This document shows, in pieces, positions 41,337 through 51,008 of a DNA stretch of 64,000 nt (position 1 is its first letter; every line of letters starts with the position of its first letter). Below the pieces are notes generated by a model. That model had not been told where the DNA came from. It saw nothing but the letters and a program-made list of their open reading frames with translations, and did no database searches. The stretch is from positions 124,001-188,000 of the forward strand of contig MPNQ01000001.1 in assembly GCA_002239105.1 (NCBI GenBank). Reading direction: 5' to 3'. The translations under genes were made by a program, and so were the position numbers. This DNA comes from a marine group bacterium Sva0996 bin134 (GTDB lineage: Bacteria; Actinomycetota; Acidimicrobiia; Acidimicrobiales; Bin134).

Positions 41337-44300
41337 GTGGCGATTTCTGAGTACGTGATCTTCGATTTGGAAGCCAACGCCGACCAAGCCCACCCGCCGC
41401 AGCACGAGATCATTGAGATTGGTGCTGTTTTGGTCCGCGACGGCGAGGAGACCGATCGATTCGAGACCCTGGTTCGTCCCTCCCGGCGTCTGCGCCCTCA
41501 GACTCTGGAACTCACCGGCATCACCCAAGAGATGGTGGATGATGCCCCCCGACCGGCGGAGGCGTTGCGCTCCTTCCGCAGTTTTGTGGGGAATCGCCCA
41601 CTGATCGCCCACAACGGGCATGGGTACGACTTCTTGCTCCTTGATGCCTTTGGGGAGCAGATTCCCGACTACCAGCGGCTCGACACATTGGAACTAGCTC
41701 ACATCGTCTTCCCCCGGGCGGGAAAGGGCATTGTCGGCAACATCGACGGCGGAATACCTCCGAACGGCCGCAGTCTGGACGAGTTGGCCCGACACTTCTT
41801 CGGAGACCAGCCCCGGGGTGCTCACCGCGCTCTCGACGATGCTTTGCTCTTGCATCGAGTACTGCTGCGGCTGTTGGCCGCCATGGATGAAGGCTCCCCA
41901 ATGCGTCGTCTCCAACGTTGGGTTCTCCAAACCGGCAACCACCCGTGGGCAGCATTCTTGTCGTCGCAATCTGAACGCATAGCTCTGGCGGATGTCGTGC
42001 CGCTTCCCGAGCCGCCGCAACCAAAGCCGCCGGCAAGGCCATTCAGTCCTGATGCCGTCACCGAGATGTTCCAAGACGGCGGCACGCTGATGGGCCAGTA
42101 TCGAGAACCCCGCAAGCAGCAAACCGAGATGGCAGAGCTCATTGCCGACACCCTGCATAGCGGGGGTCGACGGCTGATCGAAGCTCCCACCGGAACCGGC
42201 AAGACTCTGGCCTATCTGGCGCCGGCCATCACATATGGCGCGGCCGCCCAGCGGCCCGTGGTCGTGGCCCCACATTCCAAGGTTCTTCAAGACCAGGTGA
42301 TGGCGACCCTAGAAGAGCTTCAAGAAGACCTCGGCCCGTTCGTCTATGTCCTGCTCAAGGGCATGGGCAACTACGTCAGCCTGGACTCGCTGGACGGAGA
42401 ATTGGATGCTCTCGCCTCTGCGAACGGGGCTGCCGGGGCGTCAAGCGAAGGGCCGCCTCAACCCGCCTTCTCTCATTCCGGGATCCTGGTCCTCGCCATT
42501 CTCTGCGGCTGGGTGGCCCAAACCAGAACCGGCGAATGGGACGATCTCCGCACCGGCGCCATCGAGAAGAGGATTCCCGAACTACGACGCATCCGCCGAC
42601 TGCTCAGCGTGGCTGAGGCGCCGGGCGGTCCACCCAAGGAGCCGCTCGACCACCGGGACTTCTTTCGGCGGGCCCGCGATCTCTTCCCCCAAGCTGACGT
42701 GGCCGTGCTCAACCATGCCCTGCTGGTGACTTGGGATGACTGGCTGCTCTATTCCAAGCACCTGATTCTGGACGAGGCCCACAATCTGGAGGACGCCGCC
42801 ACCGACGCGCTCTCCGACGAAGTGTCCGAAGGCGACATTGCCGATCTATGCGATTCCGTCTGGGATCCTTCGAGGCGCAGCGGGGCGGTGGTCAGCGTCG
42901 CCCGAGCGGCCAGATGGCCGATCGGCAATGAGCGGCTGGACGCCATTCGCCTCGCTACCGAGGAAATCCGATCGGCATCTGCCCTCTTCGGCCCGGCCTT
43001 CGTCCATTACTTGCGGACTCGCACTGGTGCGGGGCAACAGGACCCGTACCCGGTGTCATACCGGATAAAGAAGGGCATCGACACCCGCCATCCCGACTAC
43101 GAGCAACCAGTGCTGGGCGCAGGCCGCCACCTCCAAGACGCTTTGATCAATCTGGCCGATGCGTTCAACGATGTGAATCTGCCCGAGGATCTGGCCTCCG
43201 GCTATCGGCGGTACCGCTTGGAGGCCCGGATCAGCCGATTGGGTAAATATGCCCGGGATGCGGCGAGGACCCTCGGACATGTGCTGTGGGCCTCCAAGCC
43301 CGAGGAGTGGATAGCCATCGGCGGGACCCGCCACACCGAAGACGGCTGGAAATGGGATCTGAAACGCGCCCCCGTCTCCGTGGCCGATGATCTGCGTTCA
43401 CTCTGGGATTCGCTGGACGCCACCGTGCTCACCTCGGCCACCCTGAGGGTGGGAAACAGCTTCAGCTACATCCTCAGCACCCTGGGTTTGGACAGCGCCG
43501 ATCCCCGCTCCCTCGACAGTCCCTTTGCCTGGCTGACTGAGAATCACATGGTGCTGCGAACCGACTATTTGCCCGCTCCCCGCTCAAGGCTGATGGAGGA
43601 ATTCAAGACGTCGGCGGCCTCAGAAATTCCCCGGCTGCTCACGCTCACCGACGGTCGGGGACTTGTCCTGATGGCTGCTCGGTCACGGATGGAATTCGTT
43701 CGGGACCATGCTCGGCCATTGCTCGACAACGAGCAGATCCCGCTGCTGGCCCAGGGCGATGACGCCGCGCCTGCGCTGGTCGAGCGGATGCGGAGTGAGT
43801 TGGCCACCAGTTTGATCGCTCTGCGCTCATTCTGGGAGGGAGTCGACATTCCCGGCGAAGCCCTGAGCCTGCTGGTCATCGAAAAGATCCCGTTCGACTC
43901 ACCCGCCGATCCTCTGATCGGGGCCCGAACAGAGCTGATGGAACGCCGCGGAAAAGACCCGTTCGCCGACTACATCGTGCCCAAAGCGGCTATCCGTTTC
44001 GCCCAGGGCGCAGGCCGATTGATCCGCACCGAACGCGATCGCGGGGTCACGGTGGTCTTGGACAACCGGCTGTGCCGAGCCGTTCCCTATCGGGATCAGA
44101 TCCTCGGCACCCTCCCCGGCCCCCCTCGACTAGAGCGGGCTAACTGCGCCGAGGTCGCATACCAGCGCATCGCCGACCATCTCGGAGATGTGGTTTTCGA
44201 CGAGGCGATGCGCCAACGGCTCCAGGCACTACCCAGCGCCGACCCGTGGTCTGCGCTCGCCGAACTGGAACTATCCGAGTCTGACCTCGACGACGAGACC

Positions 44301-46346
44301 AGGATCGATCAATGCCTCGACCGGGTTCGAGAGCGCTTCGGCTTCAAGCAGTGGCGACCCGGTCAGCGAGACACCATGATCCGCTTCCTGCGGGGCGACG
44401 ACATCCTGGCCGTGCTGCCTACCGGATCGGGCAAGTCGGTCACCTTTCAGATCCCGGCCCTTCTGTCTCCCGGCGTGACCCTGGTCATCTCCCCCTTGGT
44501 GGCTCTGATGAACGACCAAGCCGAGAACCTGAGGGCCAAGGGTGTGGCCAAAGTGGCCACCATCCACAGCGGCATACCCCAGGGGGAATGGCGGGATATC
44601 TTGCGGCGAGCGCATTTGGGCCACTACAAGCTGCTCTATGTCAGCCCTGAGCGGCTCTGGTCACAAGAGTTCGTGAGCGAGCTGTCCAAAATCGGGGTGT
44701 CCCGGATTGCGGTTGACGAAGCCCACTGCATCTCCCAGTGGGGACACTCCTTTCGACCGGAATACGCCGCCATCCCCGACGCCATGAAGCGGATAGCAGG
44801 ACACCCCCGGCCTCCGATCCTGGCCGTCACTGCTACCGCCACCCTAGAGGTTCGAGACGAGATCGCCGAGCTGCTTGATCTGGACCTGAAAGACCGGCCG
44901 GTGGCCCTGTCGCCCGACCGACCGGAAATGCTCTATTACACCGAATCCTGCGACAACAGCAACGACCGGGATCTTCGAGTGGTGCAGATCGTGGATGCGT
45001 TCCGCTTCCAACCCGCCATCGTCTATGTGCCCACCCGCCGACATGCCACGGGAATCGCCAGCCTGCTGCGGTCGGCCGGCCATAACGCGTTTGCCTACCA
45101 CGGGGGCATGGACCATCCCCAGCGTCAACACATCGAAGACGCCTTTCGCCACGGTGAGATTGATGTCGTGGTGGCCACCAAGGCGTTTGGGATGGGCATT
45201 GACAAGCCCGACATCGCCTTGATCGTCCACTTGGAGATGCCCGCCTCCATCGAGGAGTACGTCCAAGAGACCGGTCGGGCGGCCCGGGGCGCCGTCGAGG
45301 GAACGGGACCGGAAACCGGCACCGCGGTCCTATTGACAATGCCAAGGGATTGCTCGATCCACCGGATATTCATCAAGAGCTCGGCACCCCGCATCGAGCA
45401 GGTACAGCGGATCTGGTCGCAACTCACGACGGGCACTCGTGCCTACGATCCAGAGGAACTGGCCGAAAGAGGCTACGACGGCGACCCCGAGTCGGTGAGC
45501 ACCGCCCTGGCTGTCCACTACCTCCAAGAACATGGCGCGGTGAAACGGCATCCAGACACCGTCTGGAAAGGGCGGATTACCGTAGTCGGAGACACCGAGC
45601 GCATGGTTGAAGAGATGGAAAGAGAAGATCAGGAACTGGCTCAGCGGGCTCGGCACATCCTGGCTCTAGCCGAAAGACAAGACAGCGATGAGTACCATGC
45701 GCCAACCTGGGCCCAGAATCTGGCCCGAAAGCCCTGGGATATCGCCGCCGACCTGTTTGAGCTGAACAAACGGGACATCGTGGGCTTCACTGCTTGGAAA
45801 CACGCCTGGGTGCTGGAGAGGCTCAACGCCGACCCCCCGTGGCCGGCAATCGAGCAGTCAGCCGAAGAGCGCAGGCGATTGGCACAAGAAAAGTCCAACC
45901 GAGCGAAGGCTCTCGCCAATTCCTCCCAAGGGTGCCGGCGAAAGAAGATGCTCGAATATTTGGGGACGAAGGCACCCGAGTTCTGCAAGCGGTGCGATCT
46001 ATGCGTCGAGCTTCCCAGGCCATGGGCCGACGGCCACCTGACCCGAGAGGGCCTTCTCGAATCACTGCCGGTCAACGCCATCATCACAGAGCTGGTGGAG
46101 AGCACCGCCGGAGCGCGCTATTCGCGCCAGCGCATCGTCAACACCCTGGCCGGACACAGTGGCGGGCAATACGAACTCCCCGAGCGCTTGGCCAAGCACC
46201 CTGCTTTTGGGAGATTGGCCTTTCTCAACCGACAAGAAGTCGAGAAGGCCATCGAAAGGCTGATTGAAAAGGAGGTCCTCATCAATCGGCCGGGAGAAGT
46301 CGAGGGAATCAGATACCAGTACCTGGAGATAGCCGAACACGACTGA
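41337..46346 (+). CDS. DEDDh exonuclease-DinG-RecQ helicase fusion
   Basis: 1669 residues from GTG 41337. The DnaQ-type exonuclease (about 5-185) has YVIFDLEANADQ, LIAHNGHGYDF and GAHRALDDALLL. The DinG/XPD-like helicase (about 255-930) has Walker A APTGTGKTLAYLAPA at about 282 and LILDEAHNLEDA at about 478, but lacks the four Fe-S cysteines of classical DinG. A complete RecQ helicase (about 985-1665) has VLPTGSGKSVTFQIPAL at about 1026, VDEAHCISQWGHSFRPEY at about 1126, QETGRAARG, and a zinc site (GC, then FCKRCDLC). Exonuclease-DinG fusions exist elsewhere; adding RecQ is unusual. Probably repair, recombination or defence. Followed after 2 nt by a UvrD-like gene. Confidence 0.9.
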   Translation: MAISEYVIFDLEANADQAHPPQHEIIEIGAVLVRDGEETDRFETLVRPSRRLRPQTLELTGITQEMVDDAPRPAEALRSFRSFVGNRPLIAHNGHGYDFLLLDAFGEQIPDYQRLDTLELAHIVFPRAGKGIVGNIDGGIPPNGRSLDELARHFFGDQPRGAHRALDDALLLHRVLLRLLAAMDEGSPMRRLQRWVLQTGNHPWAAFLSSQSERIALADVVPLPEPPQPKPPARPFSPDAVTEMFQDGGTLMGQYREPRKQQTEMAELIADTLHSGGRRLIEAPTGTGKTLAYLAPAITYGAAAQRPVVVAPHSKVLQDQVMATLEELQEDLGPFVYVLLKGMGNYVSLDSLDGELDALASANGAAGASSEGPPQPAFSHSGILVLAILCGWVAQTRTGEWDDLRTGAIEKRIPELRRIRRLLSVAEAPGGPPKEPLDHRDFFRRARDLFPQADVAVLNHALLVTWDDWLLYSKHLILDEAHNLEDAATDALSDEVSEGDIADLCDSVWDPSRRSGAVVSVARAARWPIGNERLDAIRLATEEIRSASALFGPAFVHYLRTRTGAGQQDPYPVSYRIKKGIDTRHPDYEQPVLGAGRHLQDALINLADAFNDVNLPEDLASGYRRYRLEARISRLGKYARDAARTLGHVLWASKPEEWIAIGGTRHTEDGWKWDLKRAPVSVADDLRSLWDSLDATVLTSATLRVGNSFSYILSTLGLDSADPRSLDSPFAWLTENHMVLRTDYLPAPRSRLMEEFKTSAASEIPRLLTLTDGRGLVLMAARSRMEFVRDHARPLLDNEQIPLLAQGDDAAPALVERMRSELATSLIALRSFWEGVDIPGEALSLLVIEKIPFDSPADPLIGARTELMERRGKDPFADYIVPKAAIRFAQGAGRLIRTERDRGVTVVLDNRLCRAVPYRDQILGTLPGPPRLERANCAEVAYQRIADHLGDVVFDEAMRQRLQALPSADPWSALAELELSESDLDDETRIDQCLDRVRERFGFKQWRPGQRDTMIRFLRGDDILAVLPTGSGKSVTFQIPALLSPGVTLVISPLVALMNDQAENLRAKGVAKVATIHSGIPQGEWRDILRRAHLGHYKLLYVSPERLWSQEFVSELSKIGVSRIAVDEAHCISQWGHSFRPEYAAIPDAMKRIAGHPRPPILAVTATATLEVRDEIAELLDLDLKDRPVALSPDRPEMLYYTESCDNSNDRDLRVVQIVDAFRFQPAIVYVPTRRHATGIASLLRSAGHNAFAYHGGMDHPQRQHIEDAFRHGEIDVVVATKAFGMGIDKPDIALIVHLEMPASIEEYVQETGRAARGAVEGTGPETGTAVLLTMPRDCSIHRIFIKSSAPRIEQVQRIWSQLTTGTRAYDPEELAERGYDGDPESVSTALAVHYLQEHGAVKRHPDTVWKGRITVVGDTERMVEEMEREDQELAQRARHILALAERQDSDEYHAPTWAQNLARKPWDIAADLFELNKRDIVGFTAWKHAWVLERLNADPPWPAIEQSAEERRRLAQEKSNRAKALANSSQGCRRKKMLEYLGTKAPEFCKRCDLCVELPRPWADGHLTREGLLESLPVNAIITELVESTAGARYSRQRIVNTLAGHSGGQYELPERLAKHPAFGRLAFLNRQEVEKAIERLIEKEVLINRPGEVEGIRYQYLEIAEHD

Positions 46347-46348
46347 AA

Positions 46349-48145
46349 TTGGCTCGAAGAGTAGGTTGGCGGGCTGTGGCCAGCCTGATTCCCGAGAATA
46401 TTCCCAGCCGAAACGACATCCCCGAAAGGCTCAGAACCGCTGCCCGCCTGTTGCGCGACGCGACACCCGGAGATGTCGTGGTGTCGCTTGAGCGAACCGG
46501 CGACGACCGGGCCAGCGCGCAAAGGCTTGACCTTGGTTATGAGGATTCTGACTTCGGCACCAGGTCAATCCCATATCTGATCGTGTTCGACCCGGCGGCG
46601 GGTGTGCTTGTATTGGAATCTCCCAGTCTTCGCTCACCAAGCGCTGCCAAGCGAGGTCGCTTTCGCAAGCAGCGGCCGGTAGGTCTAGACCAAGCTCAAA
46701 GTGCCATCATCGCCAGGGTCAACGGCTTGCAGGAGAAGATCAAGTCGCTGCTGGTCGCCCGTGCCTTGGCGTTGCCCGATGTGAGCCGCAACCAGCCTTT
46801 GGCGTTGGCCGACGAGAAAACTCCTCGGCTCTTTCTTGAAGATTTCGACGAAGCCAACCTTTTGACAGTGGTTCGGCAAATTCTCGGCGGGCAACGGCCC
46901 CCACTCGACAACCAGGACCAAGCACAAGTACGTGCCGCCATCAATCCCAACATCGTGATCGGCTCGCAGGGCCAGATGTTCGACACTACTCCCCAGACAT
47001 CTGAGGAGACGGTTCGGGTTCTAGATCTGGCCCAAGAACGCCTGGCAGAGCACCTCGGACCGGGCTACCGCCTCATTCGCGGAGTGGCCGGAAGCGGAAA
47101 AACTCTGGTCCTCACCCATCGAGCCCGCTATATCGGCGAGAACATGCCCCGCTGGCGCATCCTGCTGGTGTGCTTCAACGTGGCTCTTGCACAGGCCCTC
47201 AAGTTAGAACTCAGAGACGTGGAGAACGTGACGGTGTCCACTATCGACTCTCTGGCCAACAAGGTCATCCGTCAGGCAGGACGCACGCCGACTGAGGGAG
47301 GCGGCGACGCATTCGAGGTCCGGCGCAAGGAGGCATTTGCCGCGGCCCAGATCCTTCCACGATCGAGAAGGTATGACATGGTGCTTGTGGATGAGGCCCA
47401 GGATCTGGGCAACTCAGGACTCGACCTCTCGTGGGCCATGGGCAGACATGAACTCGGGGAGGAGCAGCGGCATTTCATTATTGCCTTGGACAGCGCGCAG
47501 AACGTCTACCGGCGCAAGATGAACTGGAACCCACCGGGTGTGACCGCACGGGGGCGGTCGACAATCCTCCGAGAGAACTACCGCAACACGAAACAGACGC
47601 TCGATTTCGCGCTGGGAGTGATAGCGGGAATCGGCCAGCCCAGCGCGGGCCAGGCATCTCCAGATGATCTAGACGCCTTCGTTATGCCCGAAGCCGCATT
47701 GCGCCTTGGGAAGCCTCCGAATCTTCAGGTGTGCTCCGATCTGGTAACCGAGGCTGAGACGCTGACAGAGGCAACAGCCGAACTTCTCCGCAACGGAGCC
47801 ACACATGACGACATTGTCATCATGTCGGGGTCGAAAAAATTGCGGATCACCTTGCAGCAGACGCTGAGAGCAATGGGAATTGAAGCACTCGACGCACAGC
47901 AGGAGCGGGAACAACTGGTGTCGGTGCGCGGCAAGATACGAGTGGCGACCCTCCAACTGCTGAAAGGACTCGAATACCCTCACGTCCTGATCGGAGGCGT
48001 CAACGACATCTGGGTCAACGGCGACGAAGACGAGACTCGTCAACGACTGCTCTACGTTGCTATGACCCGGGCGACCGAAACGTTGACCGTCACCTATTCC
48101 GGCGACGGACCTATGGGCCGTCTACTACAGGCGGTCCCCCGCTGA
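46349..48145 (+). CDS. UvrD-like superfamily I helicase
   Basis: 598 residues if it starts at TTG 46349; a GTG at 46376 (VASLIPENIPS) is an alternative. An N-terminal region of about 220 residues (YLIVFDPAAGVLVLES) may be a degenerate NERD-like nuclease. The helicase core follows: Walker A LIRGVAGSGKTLVLTHRARY at about 245, MVLVDEAQDLGNSGLDL at about 346, ALDSAQNVYRRK, LRENYRNTKQTLDFA and YVAMTRATETLTVTY. It follows the exonuclease-DinG-RecQ gene with a 2-nt gap, so the two products probably act together on DNA ends or foreign DNA. Confidence 0.85.
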   Translation: MARRVGWRAVASLIPENIPSRNDIPERLRTAARLLRDATPGDVVVSLERTGDDRASAQRLDLGYEDSDFGTRSIPYLIVFDPAAGVLVLESPSLRSPSAAKRGRFRKQRPVGLDQAQSAIIARVNGLQEKIKSLLVARALALPDVSRNQPLALADEKTPRLFLEDFDEANLLTVVRQILGGQRPPLDNQDQAQVRAAINPNIVIGSQGQMFDTTPQTSEETVRVLDLAQERLAEHLGPGYRLIRGVAGSGKTLVLTHRARYIGENMPRWRILLVCFNVALAQALKLELRDVENVTVSTIDSLANKVIRQAGRTPTEGGGDAFEVRRKEAFAAAQILPRSRRYDMVLVDEAQDLGNSGLDLSWAMGRHELGEEQRHFIIALDSAQNVYRRKMNWNPPGVTARGRSTILRENYRNTKQTLDFALGVIAGIGQPSAGQASPDDLDAFVMPEAALRLGKPPNLQVCSDLVTEAETLTEATAELLRNGATHDDIVIMSGSKKLRITLQQTLRAMGIEALDAQQEREQLVSVRGKIRVATLQLLKGLEYPHVLIGGVNDIWVNGDEDETRQRLLYVAMTRATETLTVTYSGDGPMGRLLQAVPR

Positions 48146-48164
48146 ATCTGTTTCAGTGGCTGCT

Positions 48165-49679
48165 TCAGGGCAGCTTGAGGCGGATGCCTCCGATGGCGGC
48201 GTCATCGGGGTCTTGCAGGGCGTTGGTGGCCTCCATCTGGCCATAGGCGGCTGCCCAATCCCACCAGGGCATCGCGGCTGTCCACCGCCAGGCAAAGCTC
48301 ATCACTCTCACCAGCGCGGATACGTCACCTCCCCTAGATGCCGAAGTGCGTCGCAGGCAAGCGATGTACTCGTTGCGGAAGACGCTGGGAATGATAATGC
48401 GGGCTGCGTCCACCGCCGAAAGCTCTGCGTTCATCATCACTCGGGCCACTCGCCCGTTTCCATCGGTGAAGGGATGCACCTCCGACACCACCACCATCAG
48501 ATACAGCGCCCGCGAAAACCCGGCGGGGACCGACGAGGCTAGCTCGAAGCCGCGGCGCAGCGTGCCCTCAACAAGCGTAGGATCGACGAACAAGTAACCC
48601 CCTACTTGGTTGGGCTCTGTCTTCCACCGGCCCGGTCCCATCTCGGGACGACCGCCCAAGATCATCTTGTGCCGGTCACAGAGGTGGCTGATCAGCTTCT
48701 CGGGGTCTTCGGAAGTTGCCTTTCGACCCAAAGTGTCGGCGACGCAACTGTAGGTGCCCAAGATGTCGTGGCCATCTGCCGGTCGTGAGGCCGGAGGCTG
48801 CTGGGAGTCGATGATCCTTCGGGCTTCTGCCACCGTGAAGACAGTGCCCTCGATGTAGTTGGAGAAGTAGCTCTCGAAAAATGGCAGCGCTTCTCCTTCG
48901 GATCCGGCCGGCAGCCAGTCAGGCACATCGGGGTCGTCTTGTTGGTCCAATCCCTGGATCAGCCGGTTGAACATTTCAACTCGCTGGTCATCCCAAGCCC
49001 GGCCATGGGTGAGGGCTTGCAGGAGGCGTCCTGCGGTGGGACGCAGCGGCTGGTGACCGGCCAACTGGTCGAACAAGCGGTTGATCTTCTCCGCTCGATC
49101 AGCCACGCCCATTGCCTCGGCCAAGGCGACGGCATCCTCCTGCAGTCGCAGCATTCGCTCCGAGCCCCAAACGGTGGCCTTTTTGGCCAGCCAGTCCTCC
49201 AATTCCGCCAATGACAGAGTTCGGGGGGTCCGGCCGCCCCGCCCGTGGGTGACCGCCAGGTTGTCGACCAAGATGCGGGCCTGGCTGGACATCCTCAACC
49301 CTTCAGCCCACGGAGGGTCTTCAACTGGTTCGGCGAGTGGGCCACCGGAACGGATTTGCACTTCCATTCCCGGAAGCCGGATGGACTTGCGGTCGCCATG
49401 GGCAGCCATGAAGATGCACCCTCCGTCCACGCCGCCATTCTCGGCGGCAGAGCGGTCCACAATGACCGCACCGGGCAGCATGCGCCCCAAGATGAGCCAG
49501 CGGTTCGCCACCACAATCTCTGCCGGATCGCTGACGAGATCAGCAGAGTACATCCGGGGCGCTAACCGGCGAATCCGACCTCGGGCCACGGCCCTGCTAA
49601 GGGTGTCCCGCGATGCCACGTCGTCGAAGAAGACGGTATGCACCTCTGTCGGCCAGGGGGTGGACTCTCGGCGGGCCAT
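48165..49679 (-). CDS. Fic-domain AMP-transferase with AbiEi-like N-terminus
   Basis: 504 residues. The Fic core motif HPFTDGNGRVAR is intact at residues 402-413, so AMPylation is expected. The inhibitory helix motif SNYIEGT (S-x3-EG) lies upstream at residues 273-279, making it a self-inhibited class II Fic. The first 120 residues (SRDTLSRAVARGRIRRLAPR onward) resemble the winged-helix N-terminus of AbiEi-type antitoxins, joined by a Fic N-terminal helical region. It converges on the helicase operon. The gap upstream is AT-rich and carries direct repeats. Target protein unknown. Confidence 0.85.
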   Translation of the reverse strand: MARRESTPWPTEVHTVFFDDVASRDTLSRAVARGRIRRLAPRMYSADLVSDPAEIVVANRWLILGRMLPGAVIVDRSAAENGGVDGGCIFMAAHGDRKSIRLPGMEVQIRSGGPLAEPVEDPPWAEGLRMSSQARILVDNLAVTHGRGGRTPRTLSLAELEDWLAKKATVWGSERMLRLQEDAVALAEAMGVADRAEKINRLFDQLAGHQPLRPTAGRLLQALTHGRAWDDQRVEMFNRLIQGLDQQDDPDVPDWLPAGSEGEALPFFESYFSNYIEGTVFTVAEARRIIDSQQPPASRPADGHDILGTYSCVADTLGRKATSEDPEKLISHLCDRHKMILGGRPEMGPGRWKTEPNQVGGYLFVDPTLVEGTLRRGFELASSVPAGFSRALYLMVVVSEVHPFTDGNGRVARVMMNAELSAVDAARIIIPSVFRNEYIACLRRTSASRGGDVSALVRVMSFAWRWTAAMPWWDWAAAYGQMEATNALQDPDDAAIGGIRLKLP

Positions 49680-49700
49680 ATTCAGACAATATCGGCCCGA

Positions 49701-49732
49701 ATGCTCAATTACACGACATTTTGATGCTCAAT
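49701..49732. promoter_or_regulatory. Paired ATGCTCAAT repeats before the Fic gene
   Basis: ATGCTCAAT occurs at 49701-49709 and 49724-49732, 23 bp apart, in an AT-rich 225-bp gap between the Fic gene and tRNA-Gly. Spacing of about two helical turns suggests an operator, possibly for the Fic protein's own winged-helix domain. Confidence 0.45.
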
Positions 49733-49904
49733 GGACTGTGCCTATCCAGCATTTGTGTCCTGAAATCCCATTAATCTGACATTATAACGCTGAATAAATG
49801 ACAGAAAGCGCTTCAGCTCTGCCAGTTTTTCGGGCCATGAGCGAGTGCTGGTGCCTAACCGGCGGGCACCGACCGCCTTTGGCTGGCTAGAGTTTCAGGC
49901 ACCT

Positions 49905-49975
49905 GCGGGTGTAGTTCAGTGGTAGAACCCCAGCTTCCCAAGCTGATGACGCGAGTTCGATTCTCGTCACCCGCT
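49905..49975 (+). tRNA. tRNA-Gly (anticodon CCC)
   Basis: The acceptor stem GCGGGTG pairs exactly with CACCCGC. The D arm contains TAGTTCAGTGGTAGAA, the anticodon loop TTCCCAA gives CCC, and the T arm has GAGTTCGATTCTC. Discriminator base T75 is followed by an encoded CCA (49976-49978). 71 nt, no intron. It lies 5 nt before the TIM-barrel gene. tRNA genes are common integration sites, but no integrase or duplicated 3' end was seen nearby. Confidence 0.97.
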
Positions 49976-49980
49976 CCACA

Positions 49981-50778
49981 ATGACGGGGCAGATCTATCT
50001 GGGCACGGTGGCCATCGAGCCGAATCGGTGGGGCTTGGCCGAACCCGGCGGGCACCCTCTGACCCGGGTGTCGGAGTGGTTGTCCACCATCGGCGAAGCG
50101 GGCTTTGACGGTTTGGAGCTGTGGGAACGCCATGCCCGTTCGGCCCCCGATGAGGAACTCGACGCGCTGCTGGCATCGGAGGTACCGATCGAGATCCTGA
50201 GTTGCTACACCAGCTGGGACGAGCCCGACGATGCCGATCGAGCCGAGACGGCGGCGTGGATCGAGCGGGTGGGAGCGATGGGCGTCAAGTTCAACGTGGG
50301 CAGCGACCCCGAAGCCATCGCTGACTACACCGAACGGCTCCGTCGATTCGAGGCCGAGGTGCCCAGCTGTGCCCGGTTGCTGTGCGAGTGCCATTTCGGG
50401 ACGGTCGCCGAAGATCCCAACGTGGCCCGCGACATGTTCGACTCCATCGCCGACGCCGACCGGCTGGGAGCCATCGTCCACGTCCACCCCATGGCCCGAG
50501 ACGAGTGGTCAGAGCCGCTGGGGGTGCTCGGCAACCGGGTGCGCCACGTTCACGTTCAAGTGGCCGAAGTTCCTCAATCCACCAGCGCCAATGAATTGAG
50601 CGAGGTACTGCGCCCGGCCGCCGAAGCGATAAGCGCTGAATCCCCCAACGCCACGTGGACCATCGAGTTCTCCCACGGCATGTGGGGCTTCGGTCGCGAC
50701 GACGCCGAGTTCGACAACCCGGCCTACATCCTCCAGTCTGCCCAACGCGACCTTGAAGCCCTCCGATCTGCGCTCTGA
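49981..50778 (+). CDS. Sugar phosphate isomerase/epimerase-like TIM barrel
   Basis: 265 residues, starting 2 nt after the tRNA CCA. The xylose-isomerase-like barrel shows WLSTIGEAGFDGLELWE at the start, the metal-site segment CECHFGTVAEDP, GAIVHVHP, VRHVHVQV and the closing TIEFSHGMWG with Glu and His. It belongs to the AP-endonuclease family 2 fold. Likely isomerises or epimerises a sugar or keto acid; substrate unknown. The lack of a leader between tRNA and ATG means it is either cotranscribed with the tRNA or nearly leaderless. Confidence 0.8.
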   Translation: MTGQIYLGTVAIEPNRWGLAEPGGHPLTRVSEWLSTIGEAGFDGLELWERHARSAPDEELDALLASEVPIEILSCYTSWDEPDDADRAETAAWIERVGAMGVKFNVGSDPEAIADYTERLRRFEAEVPSCARLLCECHFGTVAEDPNVARDMFDSIADADRLGAIVHVHPMARDEWSEPLGVLGNRVRHVHVQVAEVPQSTSANELSEVLRPAAEAISAESPNATWTIEFSHGMWGFGRDDAEFDNPAYILQSAQRDLEALRSAL

Positions 50779-50800
50779 ACGGCCCCTTGGCTGGGGGTAG

Positions 50801-51001
50801 TCAATAGCGGATGGCGCGGCTGGGGCAGAGGGTGGCGGCTTCTTCGACGGCGTCGCGCTCGGATTCGGGCGGATGGGTGTCGATCACATGAGACAAGGCA
50901 TCGTCTCCTAGTTGGAAGACCTCAGGCGCGACCCGCTCGCAATAGCCCACCCCCTGGCACTGCTGGTGGTCGACGGTGACGTGCAGTTTCTCGGCGCCCA
51001 T
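50801..51001 (-). CDS. Small 3Fe-4S-type ferredoxin
   Basis: 66 residues from ATG 51001. The cluster ligands are in CQGVGYCERVAPEVF, where one Cys of a 4Fe-4S set is replaced (CxxxxxC spacing), and in ATLCPSRAIRY. This is the single-cluster type that feeds electrons to actinobacterial P450s. It follows the P450 gene after 7 nt and is its obvious redox partner. It could also serve the Rieske or bilin-reductase-like enzymes, which have no ferredoxin beside them. Confidence 0.92.
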   Translation of the reverse strand: MGAEKLHVTVDHQQCQGVGYCERVAPEVFQLGDDALSHVIDTHPPESERDAVEEAATLCPSRAIRY

Positions 51002-51008
51002 TGATGGT

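Noticed and set aside
49905-49978. tRNA-Gly as a mobile-element attachment site
   Set aside because: No integrase, no duplicated tRNA 3' end and no composition change on either side were seen.
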